Positions 1 through 7,774 of a stretch of 64,000 nt of DNA are shown piece after piece. The notes under the pieces are model-generated. The model ran no database searches. It was not told where the DNA came from and worked only from the letters and a program-made list of their open reading frames with translations. This DNA is from Microbacterium terregens (lineage in GTDB: Bacteria; Actinomycetota; Actinomycetes; Actinomycetales; Microbacteriaceae). The stretch lies in contig NZ_BAAAWH010000001.1 in the NCBI RefSeq assembly GCF_039534975.1, positions 310,001-374,000 on the forward strand, written 5' to 3'. Position 1 is the stretch's first letter. Every line of letters starts with the position of its first letter. The position numbers and the translations under genes were made by a program.

Positions 1-224
1 CCCCTCGCCTGCATGTCACGGACGACGGACTCGATGCCGCGGGCGTCGATGACCTTGATGCCCTTGGCCGACACGTTGAGCCGGATGTTACGGCCCAGCG
101 ACGGCACGAAATAAGTCTTCTTCTGCACGTTCGGGTCGAAGCGGCGCTTCGTCCGGCGGTGCGAGTGCGAGATGCTGTGACCGAAGCCGGGAACCGCTCC
201 GGTCACCTGGCACACTGCTGCCAT
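1..224 (-). CDS. rpmB: Ribosomal protein L28 (C-terminus cut by window edge)
   Basis: This is a component of the large ribosomal subunit. The N-terminus begins [20 protein letters not shown], followed by the basic [11 protein letters not shown] stretch and a [17 protein letters not shown] core, all typical of L28. About 74 of the usual 78 codons are inside the window, so only the last few residues are missing. It has a single N-terminal Cys rather than CxxC pairs, so it is the zinc-free (C-) type. The start follows an AGGAGTAG ribosome binding site. In mycobacteria a zinc-free rpmB sits beside Zur-controlled genes, and here the znu/zur block lies a few kilobases upstream. Identification is secure; zinc regulation of this copy is only inferred. 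Confidence 0.95.
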   Translation of the reverse strand, partial: MAAVCQVTGAVPGFGHSISHSHRRTKRRFDPNVQKKTYFVPSLGRNIRLNVSAKGIKVIDARGIESVVRDMQAR

Positions 225-243
225 GGTTCTACTCCTTAATACC

Positions 244-263
244 GTGGAACCGGACGGTTCCAC
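244..263 (-). promoter_or_regulatory. Inverted repeat in the rpmB leader
   Basis: Two perfect 9-bp arms, GTGGAACCG and CGGTTCCAC, flank a 2-bp centre about 20 nt before the rpmB start codon. It could be an RNA hairpin acting on L28 translation or a protein operator. It does not resemble the Zur box at 7688-7704. The rest of the 225-402 gap shows no gene. Confidence 0.4.
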
Positions 264-402
264 CCAAGATCCCTTGTCTGCACCCGCCGGAAAAATGACC
301 CTTGCGGGCCGGGATTCACGGGGAGGATACGAACTGCGTGCTGGAGTGCGCGCAGACAAGGAGTCAGTTTAGCATGGCGCGGCGCGCCTCCTTGCGCGCC
401 GG

Positions 403-1098
403 TCAGGAGTCTCGCGCGCCGCGCCCCCAGCGAAACGCGGACACGGTCGGGTCCCCGGCGATCCAGAAGCGCCAGGGAAAGACGTCCGTCCCGGCGACGC
501 CGGCCACCCCCACCCGCGGGCCGGCGACGACGTCGTGGAGCGGTTCTGTGCGCAGCTCGAGACGGGCCACGGCGCCCGCCCGTTCGACGCCGGTGACCGC
601 ATCGATCCCGTCGTGCACCGGATGGCGCAACCCCACCGCATCACCGAATCGCCCGGGTCCGCTGGCCAGCTCGCGGTCTGAGCGCACGACCCCCCGTCGT
701 TCGAGGCGACGCCGGGTTGCGGCATCCCGCCCTTGCAGCACTTCGCCCGCCCGCAGCAGGACTCCACCGGCGACGCCCGGGGGCCCGCACACGACGTTCA
801 CACACGAATGGATGCCGTGGCTCAAGTACACGTAGAGGTGACCGGGCTCGCCCCACATGGTGGCGTTCCGGCGGGTGCGTCCCATGCGCGCGTGCGAGCC
901 GGGGTCGGCGATGGCGCCGGTGCCGGCGCCATGGTAGGCCTCGACCTCGGTCAGGCGGACCGCCACCGTATCGCCGTCGACGATGGTCGTCAGCACTCCG
1001 CCCAGCAGGCGTGGTGCGACCTCGACGGGCAGTCCCTCGAGCGCGCTGCGCGTCACGGGGAGCAGGGACCCGGGCGCCGGGCGGATCGGATCGGTCAT
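403..1098 (-). CDS. 3-methyladenine (alkyladenine) DNA glycosylase, AAG/MPG family
   Basis: This base-excision-repair enzyme removes alkylated purines by cleaving the glycosidic bond. The 231-residue protein has the family's LTEVEAYHG motif containing the catalytic Glu. It also has the block MGRTRRNATMWGEPGHLYVY followed by LSHGIHSCVNVVC, which forms the base-binding pocket in this monofunctional family. The ATG at 1098 overlaps the stop of the upstream gene as ATGA, so the two are probably translationally coupled. The open frame continues far upstream, but the coupled ATG, the family length and the poor quality of the extra sequence argue for this start. Confidence 0.9.
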   Translation of the reverse strand: MTDPIRPAPGSLLPVTRSALEGLPVEVAPRLLGGVLTTIVDGDTVAVRLTEVEAYHGAGTGAIADPGSHARMGRTRRNATMWGEPGHLYVYLSHGIHSCVNVVCGPPGVAGGVLLRAGEVLQGRDAATRRRLERRGVVRSDRELASGPGRFGDAVGLRHPVHDGIDAVTGVERAGAVARLELRTEPLHDVVAGPRVGVAGVAGTDVFPWRFWIAGDPTVSAFRWGRGARDS

Positions 1099-2507
1099 CG
1101 CGGCGGCACCTGACACCACGAGATGTCGAAGCCGGAGACGACCACGACCTCGTCGCCGGTCGCGATCTCGACGATCCGCGTCTGGAGCTTCTTGGGAAGC
1201 GGAAGCCGGTAGAGGTCGTAGCGATTGGTCACAGCATCCGGAGCCACCACGACGGCGGCGTAGCGGCCGCTCGGCGAGACGCAGGTCTGCAGGGCGACGT
1301 CGGTGGAGGGCAGCTCCATCAGCACCGCGGTGCGACCGTCCTCGGTCGCCGCCGCGACGGTGGTGCCGATGGGGATGCCTGCCTCGTCGGTCGGTGAGCC
1401 CAACCGGATCGTGCCGCCGCCCGGCACCGGCGTCACCGCACCGAGCAGCCCGAGATCGAGGTCGGCACGGGCGAGTGCGGCCTCGCTCGCGTCGGCCAGA
1501 TCGATCACGACCATGCCGCCGCCGCGCAGGACGACCGCCTCGGACGATCCGCGCGCGATGCCCTCGATCGCCAGCGCGGTGCCCAGGACGGTGGCGCTCT
1601 GCCCCTGCGGATCGGTCAGGAGCAGCGAGCCGTCGAAGGAGAGCAGCAGGATGTTCTCGGTCTCGGGCACGAATCGCCACTCCGCCACCCGCGATTCGGC
1701 GCCGGCCACGACGACGGGTGTGGGCGCCGCGTCGGCCGCGCCCTCCTTCAGGGAGGCGGTGAACAGGGCGCTCTCCAGGCCGCCGGTCTCATCCAGATCC
1801 GCGTCCGAGAAGGTGTATCCGATCAGCTCGCTGCGATCGGCGCTCTGCAGGTTCGTGACGAACCCCTCCCCGGGAAGGGTCAGCCGGCGCTGCGCACCGC
1901 CCTCCAGGTCGGTCACGATCAGGGCGGCCTGGTCGCCGTCGCGCACGGACATCACCAGGTGGCTGGAGGTCGCACGGAAATCCTCGATGTGCTCGTCGCT
2001 GAACACGGGCACTGCCTCTTTGCCGGTGAGATCCGTGCGGAAGACGGTGTCGCCGCTCTCGGTGCGCTGCAGGATGAACACTTCGGCCGGCGGCGTGCGG
2101 AACGTGTGCGTGAGGGTCGCGCTCGCGCCGCCGCCCAACCCTCTTACGTCCTCGAGATGCACGCGGTATTCCGTGTCGTCATGCAGCGGCAGGCCGAATC
2201 GCACGCCGACGCTCCGCCCGGACGTGTCCACCGAGAACGGCACCGCGGGCGAGACCGTCACCTGACCCGCACGGACCGGCTCCAGTGCCTGCGATGTGGT
2301 CAGGATCAACCGTGATCCGGATGCCGCGGCTGCCGCAGCCGGATCGACCTGAGCCTGCGACACGCGAGGCCCCTGCGCGACGCCGGCCGCCGCGCCGACC
2401 AGCCCCACCGCGCCGAGGACGGCGACGACGACCGCGAACGTCACGACGAACGCGCGGCCGCGCCGCCCGTGGGAGCGTGCGCGGCGGGTGCGGACCTCAG
2501 TACTCAT
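1095..2507 (-). CDS. Exported or membrane-anchored beta-propeller-like protein, unknown function
   Basis: The 470-residue protein starts with a basic stretch (RTRRARSHGRRGR) and one hydrophobic segment at about residues 20-44, consistent with a signal anchor. The next section, around SRLILTTSQALEPVRAGQVT, reads like an Ig-like or SbsA-type beta domain. The remainder is repetitive beta-strand sequence in the style of TolB or WD propellers, for example the IVTDLEGGAQRRLTLPGEGF segment. No catalytic motif is visible. The gene overlaps the TIGR03943 gene before it by 11 nt and the glycosylase after it by 4 nt, so it lies in the zinc-block transcription unit. Function unknown; extracytoplasmic location is inferred. 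Confidence 0.75.
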   Translation of the reverse strand: MSTEVRTRRARSHGRRGRAFVVTFAVVVAVLGAVGLVGAAAGVAQGPRVSQAQVDPAAAAAASGSRLILTTSQALEPVRAGQVTVSPAVPFSVDTSGRSVGVRFGLPLHDDTEYRVHLEDVRGLGGGASATLTHTFRTPPAEVFILQRTESGDTVFRTDLTGKEAVPVFSDEHIEDFRATSSHLVMSVRDGDQAALIVTDLEGGAQRRLTLPGEGFVTNLQSADRSELIGYTFSDADLDETGGLESALFTASLKEGAADAAPTPVVVAGAESRVAEWRFVPETENILLLSFDGSLLLTDPQGQSATVLGTALAIEGIARGSSEAVVLRGGGMVVIDLADASEAALARADLDLGLLGAVTPVPGGGTIRLGSPTDEAGIPIGTTVAAATEDGRTAVLMELPSTDVALQTCVSPSGRYAAVVVAPDAVTNRYDLYRLPLPKKLQTRIVEIATGDEVVVVSGFDISWCQVPPR

Positions 2508-3357
2508 ACGGGTCCTCGGGCTCGGAGATCGGCTCGACCGCCGCCGCGTCGATCTCGAGGCGTCCGTCGGCGTTGGAGCGCACCGTGCCGGTGACCGTCA
2601 CCCACTGCCCCGTCTCGGGCGGGGGAACGGATGCCGCAACGCCCACGCTCGCGGTCTGCGCGTCGATGACGCAGTGCGTGATCACCAGGCGCGTCACGTC
2701 GAATCCCCCGCGGTCGCCCGGCGTCACGAAGCCGGTGAGGGTGACGGCATCCCCCTCGAACGCGTCCGGGTTCGTCGCCGTCGCGAAGACGGTGGCCCAC
2801 TCACCGATCCCGAACGAGGACGTGTCGCCCGTCGCGGCCAGGGTGACGGCATCCGCACCGGCGAAGAGCGGCGGTGCGCCGACGTCACGCGCCATCGCGA
2901 GCTCGGCCGAGAGCGATGCGGGCGGCAGGACGAGTGTCAGGAGCACGATGCCGGATGCCGCGACCCCGCCGACCGCGGTCGCGGCGAGCGCCGCGGGGTG
3001 CGCACGCCGGGTCCCGTGGCGGTGGGCGGTCGTCGTGCGAGCCGACGCGCGGTGCGCGGTCGCCCGGGTCGCGGTCGATGAGCGCACCGGCGAGACGAGT
3101 TCGTCGTCCGTGCGCTCGTGCACGTGCGCGTCGCCGTGGTCGTGCCCGTGATCGGCCTCGGCTCCGAGGGGAAGAGCGAAGCTCAGGGCAGTGCCGACGA
3201 GCGTCACCACGGCCATCGTCACCGCGAACCAGGCCGATTCCGGGTTGATGTACAGACCCAGGCGTCCCGTCAGCGCCAGCCCGAGCGTGACGACTGCGAG
3301 CACCGCCGCCAGGCCCACACCCAACCAGCGGGTGCTCAGAGGTCCCGAGTTACGCAA
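2497..3357 (-). CDS. TIGR03943/DUF1980 (YcgQ-like) membrane protein, partner of the permease
   Basis: The 286-residue protein has two N-terminal membrane segments (about residues 10-32 and 42-63), a His/Asp-rich linker (HGHDHGDAHVHE), a third membrane segment (about 125-148) and a C-terminal soluble domain. In that domain the block VTLTGFVTPGDRGGFDVTRL, followed by CVIDAQ and a QWVTVTGTV strand, matches the TIGR03943 OB-fold-like region. The His cluster suggests metal contact. The TTG start overlaps the permease stop by 8 nt. These families occur as permease/partner pairs, often in zinc- or Fur-family-linked loci. Substrate unproven. Confidence 0.8.
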   Translation of the reverse strand: MRNSGPLSTRWLGVGLAAVLAVVTLGLALTGRLGLYINPESAWFAVTMAVVTLVGTALSFALPLGAEADHGHDHGDAHVHERTDDELVSPVRSSTATRATAHRASARTTTAHRHGTRRAHPAALAATAVGGVAASGIVLLTLVLPPASLSAELAMARDVGAPPLFAGADAVTLAATGDTSSFGIGEWATVFATATNPDAFEGDAVTLTGFVTPGDRGGFDVTRLVITHCVIDAQTASVGVAASVPPPETGQWVTVTGTVRSNADGRLEIDAAAVEPISEPEDPYEY

Positions 3358-4483
3358 GAAGGTTCACCACCGTCCCGATCGCGAACGCCGAGAGCACCAC
3401 GACGACGACGAGCCCCGCGAGAGTGCGGGTCGTGAAGGTCGTGCGCATGAGCGCCAGCATCTTGACGTCCACGAGCGGTCCGACCAGGAGGAACGCGACG
3501 ATCGAGCCGGGCGTGAAGGTCGAGGCGAACGACAGTGCGAAGAACGAGTCCACGTTGGAGCAGATGGCCACGACCATCGCGAGCGCCATCATGGCCACGA
3601 TCGACAGCGCCGGGTTCGAGCCGATCGCCAGCAGCGCGTCGCGCGGGATCAGCACCTGCACCGCCCCGGCCAGCGCCGAGCCGATGATCAGGGCCGGCAT
3701 GACGGCGCGCAGTTCGACGACGAACTGCGCCAGACTGCGTCGTCCCCGGCCGCCGCTCTCCTGCTCGACGAGGTCGCACGTCTCGCGGAATCGATCCGTC
3801 AGCAGTGCATCCGGGTTCGGGTGCCGGCTGTAGAGCCACCCGATGAGGTTGGCGATCGCGTATCCGCCGAGAAGGCGCGCGACCAGGATGCCGTCGCTGG
3901 ATCCGAACGCCTGGTGCGTCGTGATGATCACGATCGGGTTCACGATCGGCGCCGCGATGAGGAACGTGAGCGTCTCGGGGACCGTGAACCCGCGGATCAG
4001 CAGACCCCGCGCGAAGGGCACGTTGCCGCACTCGCAGACCGGCACGATCATGCCCAGCAGCGACAGGACGGCGCGACGCGCCCACGCCCGCCGCGGCATC
4101 CATCGCTCGATCACTCCGGGCGGCACCCACACCTGGACGACGATCGAGAGCAGCACCCCGAGCGCGACGAACGGCATGGACTCGATGAGCACGCTGATCG
4201 CGAGGGTGAGCCCGTCCTGAACGCGCGTGGGAAGGGATGCCGCGAACAGAGCCGGCGCGAAGGCGTCGATCAGGAACAGCGCGGCGATGACCAGCGCGCC
4301 GACGGCCACCGCCACGATGGGCTTGCTGGCGCGGGAGCCTTGCAGGGTTCCGCCCGTGCTGGCGCGGGAGCCTTCCGGGGCTCCGCCCCCGACCCCCGGC
4401 TTGCTGGCTCGGGAGCCTTCCGGGGCTCCGCCCCGCACCCCCGGCTTGCTGGCGCGCGCCCGGTCAGTCCCCGGCACGATCAC
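3350..4483 (-). CDS. DUF318/COG0701 family permease (YraQ/YcgR-like)
   Basis: This integral membrane protein has about eight hydrophobic segments. Its core includes the segment MIVPVCECGNVPFARGLLIR, followed by FLIAAPIVNPIVI and ICSNVDSFFALSFA, which are characteristic of COG0701 permeases. It is paired with the TIGR03943 gene downstream and follows the zur gene. The start is uncertain. The open frame runs to a GTG at 4483, overlapping zur by 20 nt, but the first 55 residues are read from a GC-rich DNA tandem repeat giving about 15-residue units such as RASKPGVRGGAPEGS. A GTG at 4315, just after the repeat, is an alternative. The transported ion is unknown, with zinc or a related metal plausible from context. 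Confidence 0.8.
   Translation of the reverse strand: MIVPGTDRARASKPGVRGGAPEGSRASKPGVGGGAPEGSRASTGGTLQGSRASKPIVAVAVGALVIAALFLIDAFAPALFAASLPTRVQDGLTLAISVLIESMPFVALGVLLSIVVQVWVPPGVIERWMPRRAWARRAVLSLLGMIVPVCECGNVPFARGLLIRGFTVPETLTFLIAAPIVNPIVIITTHQAFGSSDGILVARLLGGYAIANLIGWLYSRHPNPDALLTDRFRETCDLVEQESGGRGRRSLAQFVVELRAVMPALIIGSALAGAVQVLIPRDALLAIGSNPALSIVAMMALAMVVAICSNVDSFFALSFASTFTPGSIVAFLLVGPLVDVKMLALMRTTFTTRTLAGLVVVVVLSAFAIGTVVNLLA
4316..4456. repeat. GC-rich tandem repeat array A (about 45-bp units)
   Basis: At least three units share the segments GCTTGCTGGC, GGGAGCCTTCC and GGGGCTCCGCCCC. They are read in frame as about 15-residue repeats in the N-terminus of the permease. The core GGGGCNCCGCCCCNCACCCC followed by CGGC is shared, on the opposite strand, with array B at 12495-12716. 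The two arrays therefore belong to one repeat family. Confidence 0.75.
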
Positions 4484-4877
4484 GTGCTCTGGCCTGGGAG
4501 CACGGCGTGCACAGACCGAAGATGTCCACGACGTGCTCGGCCTCGCTGAACCCGTGCAGCGCGGCCGTGCGGCGCGCCCACTGCTCGACGTCGGTCGCTG
4601 CGATCTCGACGGTCAGCCCGCACGAGCGGCAGATGAGGTGGTGGTGGTGCCCTGGGGATGTACACGCCCGGTACAGGCTCTCGCCCTCCGGGCTCTGCAG
4701 CGAGTCGGCTTCGCCCTGGGCGGCGAGCCCGGCCAGCGCGCGGTACACGGTGGCCAGGCCGATGCCGGTGTTCTCCTCGCGGAGGGTGGCGTGCAGGCTC
4801 TGCGCGCTGACGAAGCCGCTGGCGTCGCCGAGCGCCTCACGCACCCGATCGCGTTGCCATGTGTTGCGCTGAGCCAT
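4464..4877 (-). CDS. zur: Fur-family regulator, probably the zinc-uptake repressor Zur
   Basis: The 137-residue protein has the Fur-family winged helix (about residues 1-80, with TGIGLATVYRALAGLAAQGE as recognition region). The metal region follows, with CTSPGHHHHLICRSCG, H-rich loop residues and a second CxxC, CTPC, near the end. The two CxxC pairs form the structural zinc site. The neighbours (znuABC 147 nt upstream and a Zur-like box before znuA) favour Zur over Fur. It would repress zinc-uptake genes when zinc is plentiful. It is read in the same direction as znuB and precedes the permease. Confidence 0.85.
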   Translation of the reverse strand: MAQRNTWQRDRVREALGDASGFVSAQSLHATLREENTGIGLATVYRALAGLAAQGEADSLQSPEGESLYRACTSPGHHHHLICRSCGLTVEIAATDVEQWARRTAALHGFSEAEHVVDIFGLCTPCSQARARDRAGD

Positions 4878-5024
4878 GTGCCGGATTCTACCGATCGCCC
4901 CTGAGCGAGCGGCCGGGGACGGCGGAATCCCGGGCCGCGGCAGCGGTGAGCGTCAAAGAGCGGGGAGAAATCGCCGCGGGAACCGCCGCGACCCCGGGCC
5001 CCGGGCCGGTTTCTCCCGGCCGTT

Positions 5025-5885
5025 TCACGCGGCCCTCGTCACACGGTCGCGCCTGCTGCCGACACCGCGGCACACGAGGTAGATCACGAACGAGATCGTC
5101 GTGATGTACGGGCTCACCGGCAGCGTCCCCGCGATCGCGAGGAGGATCCCGCCCACCGCCGACACGAATCCGAAGACCGCCGCCAGCACCGGCACCGCGA
5201 TCGGCCCCGTGGCGACGCGCATGGCGGCGGCGGCCGGGGTCACCAGCAGCGCCATGACCAGAAGCGCACCGATGATGTGCACGCTGACCGCGACGATCAA
5301 CCCCAGAAGCAGCATGAAGGTGAACGATACCGCTGTGGTCGGCACCCCGCGCGCCGCCGCGGACTGCGGGTCGAGGGAGTCGAAGCGCAGCGGACGCCAG
5401 ATGAGCAGCATGCCGAGCAGCACGACCGCGCTGATGGCGATGAGCCAGCCCAGCTGCCCGCTCTGCACCGACACGATCTGACCGGTCAGCAGACTGAACC
5501 GGTTGGCACTGCGACCGTCGTACAGAGAGAGGAACAGGATGCCGAGGCCGAGGCCGAACGGCATCAGGACGCCGATGATCGAGTTGCGGTCGCGGGCGCG
5601 CGCACCCAGGACGCCGATGATCGCCGCGGCGATGAGCGAGCCGACGATCGAGCCGGTCACCACGTCGAAGCCCACCAGCAGAGCGAACGCTGCACCGGCG
5701 AAGGACAGCTCGCTGATGCCGTGCACGGCGAACGCCATGTCCCGCTGCATCACGAACACGCCCACGAGCCCGCCGACCAGGCCGAGCACGGCGCCGGCGA
5801 TGACCGAATTGGACACCAGCACGAGGATCTCGCCGTAGTCGGCGAGGCCGCCGAACATGGCGTCGGCGATGTCGGGCCAGTTCAC
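5025..5885 (-). CDS. znuB: Zinc/manganese ABC transporter permease
   Basis: The 286-residue protein has about eight membrane segments and the ABC-3 family pattern, for example AVHGISELSFAGAAFALLVG and the C-terminal GGILLAIAGTLPVSPYIT. It forms the membrane channel of the ZnuABC importer. The GTG start overlaps the znuC stop as GTGA. A 147-nt GC-rich gap separates it from zur, so zur could have its own promoter. Confidence 0.9.
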   Translation of the reverse strand: MNWPDIADAMFGGLADYGEILVLVSNSVIAGAVLGLVGGLVGVFVMQRDMAFAVHGISELSFAGAAFALLVGFDVVTGSIVGSLIAAAIIGVLGARARDRNSIIGVLMPFGLGLGILFLSLYDGRSANRFSLLTGQIVSVQSGQLGWLIAISAVVLLGMLLIWRPLRFDSLDPQSAAARGVPTTAVSFTFMLLLGLIVAVSVHIIGALLVMALLVTPAAAAMRVATGPIAVPVLAAVFGFVSAVGGILLAIAGTLPVSPYITTISFVIYLVCRGVGSRRDRVTRAA

Positions 5886-6691
5886 TCGTGGACCTCGTCG
5901 TGGTGGTGGTGGTGGGACTCCTCGGCATCCGGAGCGCCGACCACGACCAGCCGGTCACCGGCGCGCAGGACGAAGACCTCCGCGCCGTACAGCTCGGTCA
6001 GCACGCTGGAGCGGAGCACTTCGTCGGGCGCTCCGAGCGTGAACCGCCCGTTGGCGATGTACAGGATGCGGTCGACCTTGCCCAGCAGCGGGTTGATGTC
6101 GTGCGTGACCAGCAGCACCGCGGCACCGTTCTGCTTGCGGTGCCGGTCGATGAGACCGACGACGGCTTGCTGATTGGCCAGGTCCAGGCTCGTCAGGGGC
6201 TCGTCGCAGAGAAGGAGGCGCGGCTCATCGGCGAGCGCCTGGCCGACCCGCAACCGCTGCTGCTCGCCTCCGGAGAGGAGCCCCACGGGACGATCGGCGA
6301 ACTCGCCGGCGCCGACGGCATCGATCAGACTCTCCACCCGCGCCCGGTCACTGCGGCGAGGGAACGGCAGCCCGAACCGGTGACCGTTCACCCCCAGGGC
6401 GACGAGATCACGACCGCGCAGCGCTGCGTCACGGGGCAGCGGCCGCTGCTGCGGAATGTAGCCGATACGGCGGTTGCCGCGCCCTCGCACGTCCTCGCCG
6501 AGCGCTTGGATGCTTCCGGAGCTGAGCCGATCGAGGCCGAGGATCGCGCGCAGGAGCGTGGTCTTGCCCGATCCGCTCGGACCAAGGACCGCGATCAGCT
6601 CGCCGGGATCGACGGTCAGATCGAGTCCGCTCCACAGTTCGCGGCTCCCGCGGCGCAGCGCGGCGTCGCGGATCTGCAGCGGCGCGGTCAC
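5882..6691 (-). CDS. znuC: Zinc/manganese ABC transporter ATP-binding protein
   Basis: This 269-residue ATPase drives the zinc importer. It has Walker A GPSGSGKTTLL, the signature LSGGEQQRLRVGQAL, and Walker B LLLCDEPLTSLD. The tail carries a His cluster (EESHHHHHDEVHE) that may bind metal. The GTG at 6691 overlaps the znuA stop as GTGA and gives an N-terminus (VTAPLQIRDAALRRG) that fits the family. The frame is open further upstream, but that part lies inside znuA. Confidence 0.92.
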   Translation of the reverse strand: MTAPLQIRDAALRRGSRELWSGLDLTVDPGELIAVLGPSGSGKTTLLRAILGLDRLSSGSIQALGEDVRGRGNRRIGYIPQQRPLPRDAALRGRDLVALGVNGHRFGLPFPRRSDRARVESLIDAVGAGEFADRPVGLLSGGEQQRLRVGQALADEPRLLLCDEPLTSLDLANQQAVVGLIDRHRKQNGAAVLLVTHDINPLLGKVDRILYIANGRFTLGAPDEVLRSSVLTELYGAEVFVLRAGDRLVVVGAPDAEESHHHHHDEVHE

Positions 6692-7668
6692 GGGTGCAGC
6701 GCGCCCGCCAGCGCCTCGATGTTCGCCTTCATCCACGAGAGGTAAGTCTGGCGGTCGGGGAGCGTTTCGGAGAACTCGATGACCGGGATCGACAGCGAGT
6801 CGGCTTCGGAGATGACCTCGGTGGTCTCGGCGCCGCCGGTCTGCGAGTTCGCGATGAGGATGCGCACATCGCCGGAGCGCAACAGCTTGAGGGATTCCAG
6901 GAGGGTCGAGGGGGCGACATCCTGTCCTTCCTCGACCGCCTCGGTGAAGGCCTCGGGAGCGACGTTCACGAGGCCCGCCGCCTCCACGAGCGAGAGCGCC
7001 ACGGGCTCGGTGAGGAAGACGTCGGCGCCTGCGGCGTCGGTGGCGATCGCGGCGAGCGACGCTTCGAGGTCGGCGATGCCCGCCGCGAACGAGGTCACCC
7101 GCGCCTCGATCGCCGACGTCTCCGCCGGCACGAGCGCCGACAGCTCCGCGGCGATCCCCTCGGCCACGTGCTGGACCGTGTGCGGGTCGTACCAGACGTG
7201 CTCGTTGAAGCCCTCCACGTGCTCGTGATCTCCGTGCTCGTGATCGCCCTCGGCCTCCGAGCCCGCGGCCTCGTCGTCGTGGCCCGCGTTCTCCGGCCAG
7301 TCGGGCGAGAACTCGGCGGCCGTGATCACCGGCGCCTTCGACCCGCTCGCTTCGATGAGGGCGTCCAGGAACGGGTCGTATCCGCCGCCGTTCTCGATGA
7401 TCAGATCGGCACGTTGCACGGCGAGCTGGTCGCGCGCGCTGGGCTCGAAGGAGTGCGGGTCCTGCGCCGTCGAGGACACGATCGCGGTCGCGTCCACGAG
7501 GTCGCCGCCGACCTCCGCGGCGATCTGCGCGTAGACGTTCGTCGAGGCCACAACGTGAATGCGCCCGTCATCCGGCTCCTCGGCATTCGCGGATGCGCAG
7601 CCCGCGAGGGCGAGAGCGCCCGCCAGGCCGAGGGCGAACAGCGCGAAGGGGCGGTTTCTGCGAGGCAT
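6688..7668 (-). CDS. znuA: Zinc/manganese ABC transporter substrate-binding lipoprotein
   Basis: This 326-residue cluster A-I solute-binding protein captures zinc outside the membrane. The N-terminus is a lipoprotein signal with lipobox LALAGCASA, so the mature protein is lipid-anchored. The middle has the metal-site region SFEPSARDQLAVQRADLIIE with the His preceding SFEP. A His/Asp/Glu-rich loop (EGDHEHGDHEHVEGF) is typical of zinc-specific members. The ATG at 7668 follows a GGAGG site 4 nt upstream. The Zur-like box at 7688-7704 is just before the gene, and the gene heads the znuACB unit. Confidence 0.93.
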   Translation of the reverse strand: MPRRNRPFALFALGLAGALALAGCASANAEEPDDGRIHVVASTNVYAQIAAEVGGDLVDATAIVSSTAQDPHSFEPSARDQLAVQRADLIIENGGGYDPFLDALIEASGSKAPVITAAEFSPDWPENAGHDDEAAGSEAEGDHEHGDHEHVEGFNEHVWYDPHTVQHVAEGIAAELSALVPAETSAIEARVTSFAAGIADLEASLAAIATDAAGADVFLTEPVALSLVEAAGLVNVAPEAFTEAVEEGQDVAPSTLLESLKLLRSGDVRILIANSQTGGAETTEVISEADSLSIPVIEFSETLPDRQTYLSWMKANIEALAGALHP

Positions 7669-7687
7669 AACCTCCACCCTAAGGCTA

Positions 7688-7704
7688 TTGATAATCATTC
7701 TCAA
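7688..7704 (-). promoter_or_regulatory. Zur box before znuA
   Basis: The 17-bp sequence TTGATAATCATTCTCAA is a near-perfect palindrome with one mismatched pair. It matches the actinobacterial Zur operator pattern TGATAATNATTNTCA. It sits 20 nt upstream of the znuA start, where bound Zur would block transcription. Confidence 0.8.
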
Positions 7705-7774
7705 CCGAGGCCCGCGGGTCCGGGAGTCATGAGGGGAGCAGGCTGCCGCCGCACTCACCGGGCGCGCACGTCGC

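Noticed and set aside
3191..4549. 452-codon plus-strand frame over the permease
   Set aside because: It is Arg/Asp/His-rich with no domain and opposes a clear permease and zur gene.
7688..7704. Fur (iron) box instead of a Zur box
   Set aside because: The palindrome resembles both, but the downstream genes are a zinc-type transporter and the local Fur-family protein fits Zur.
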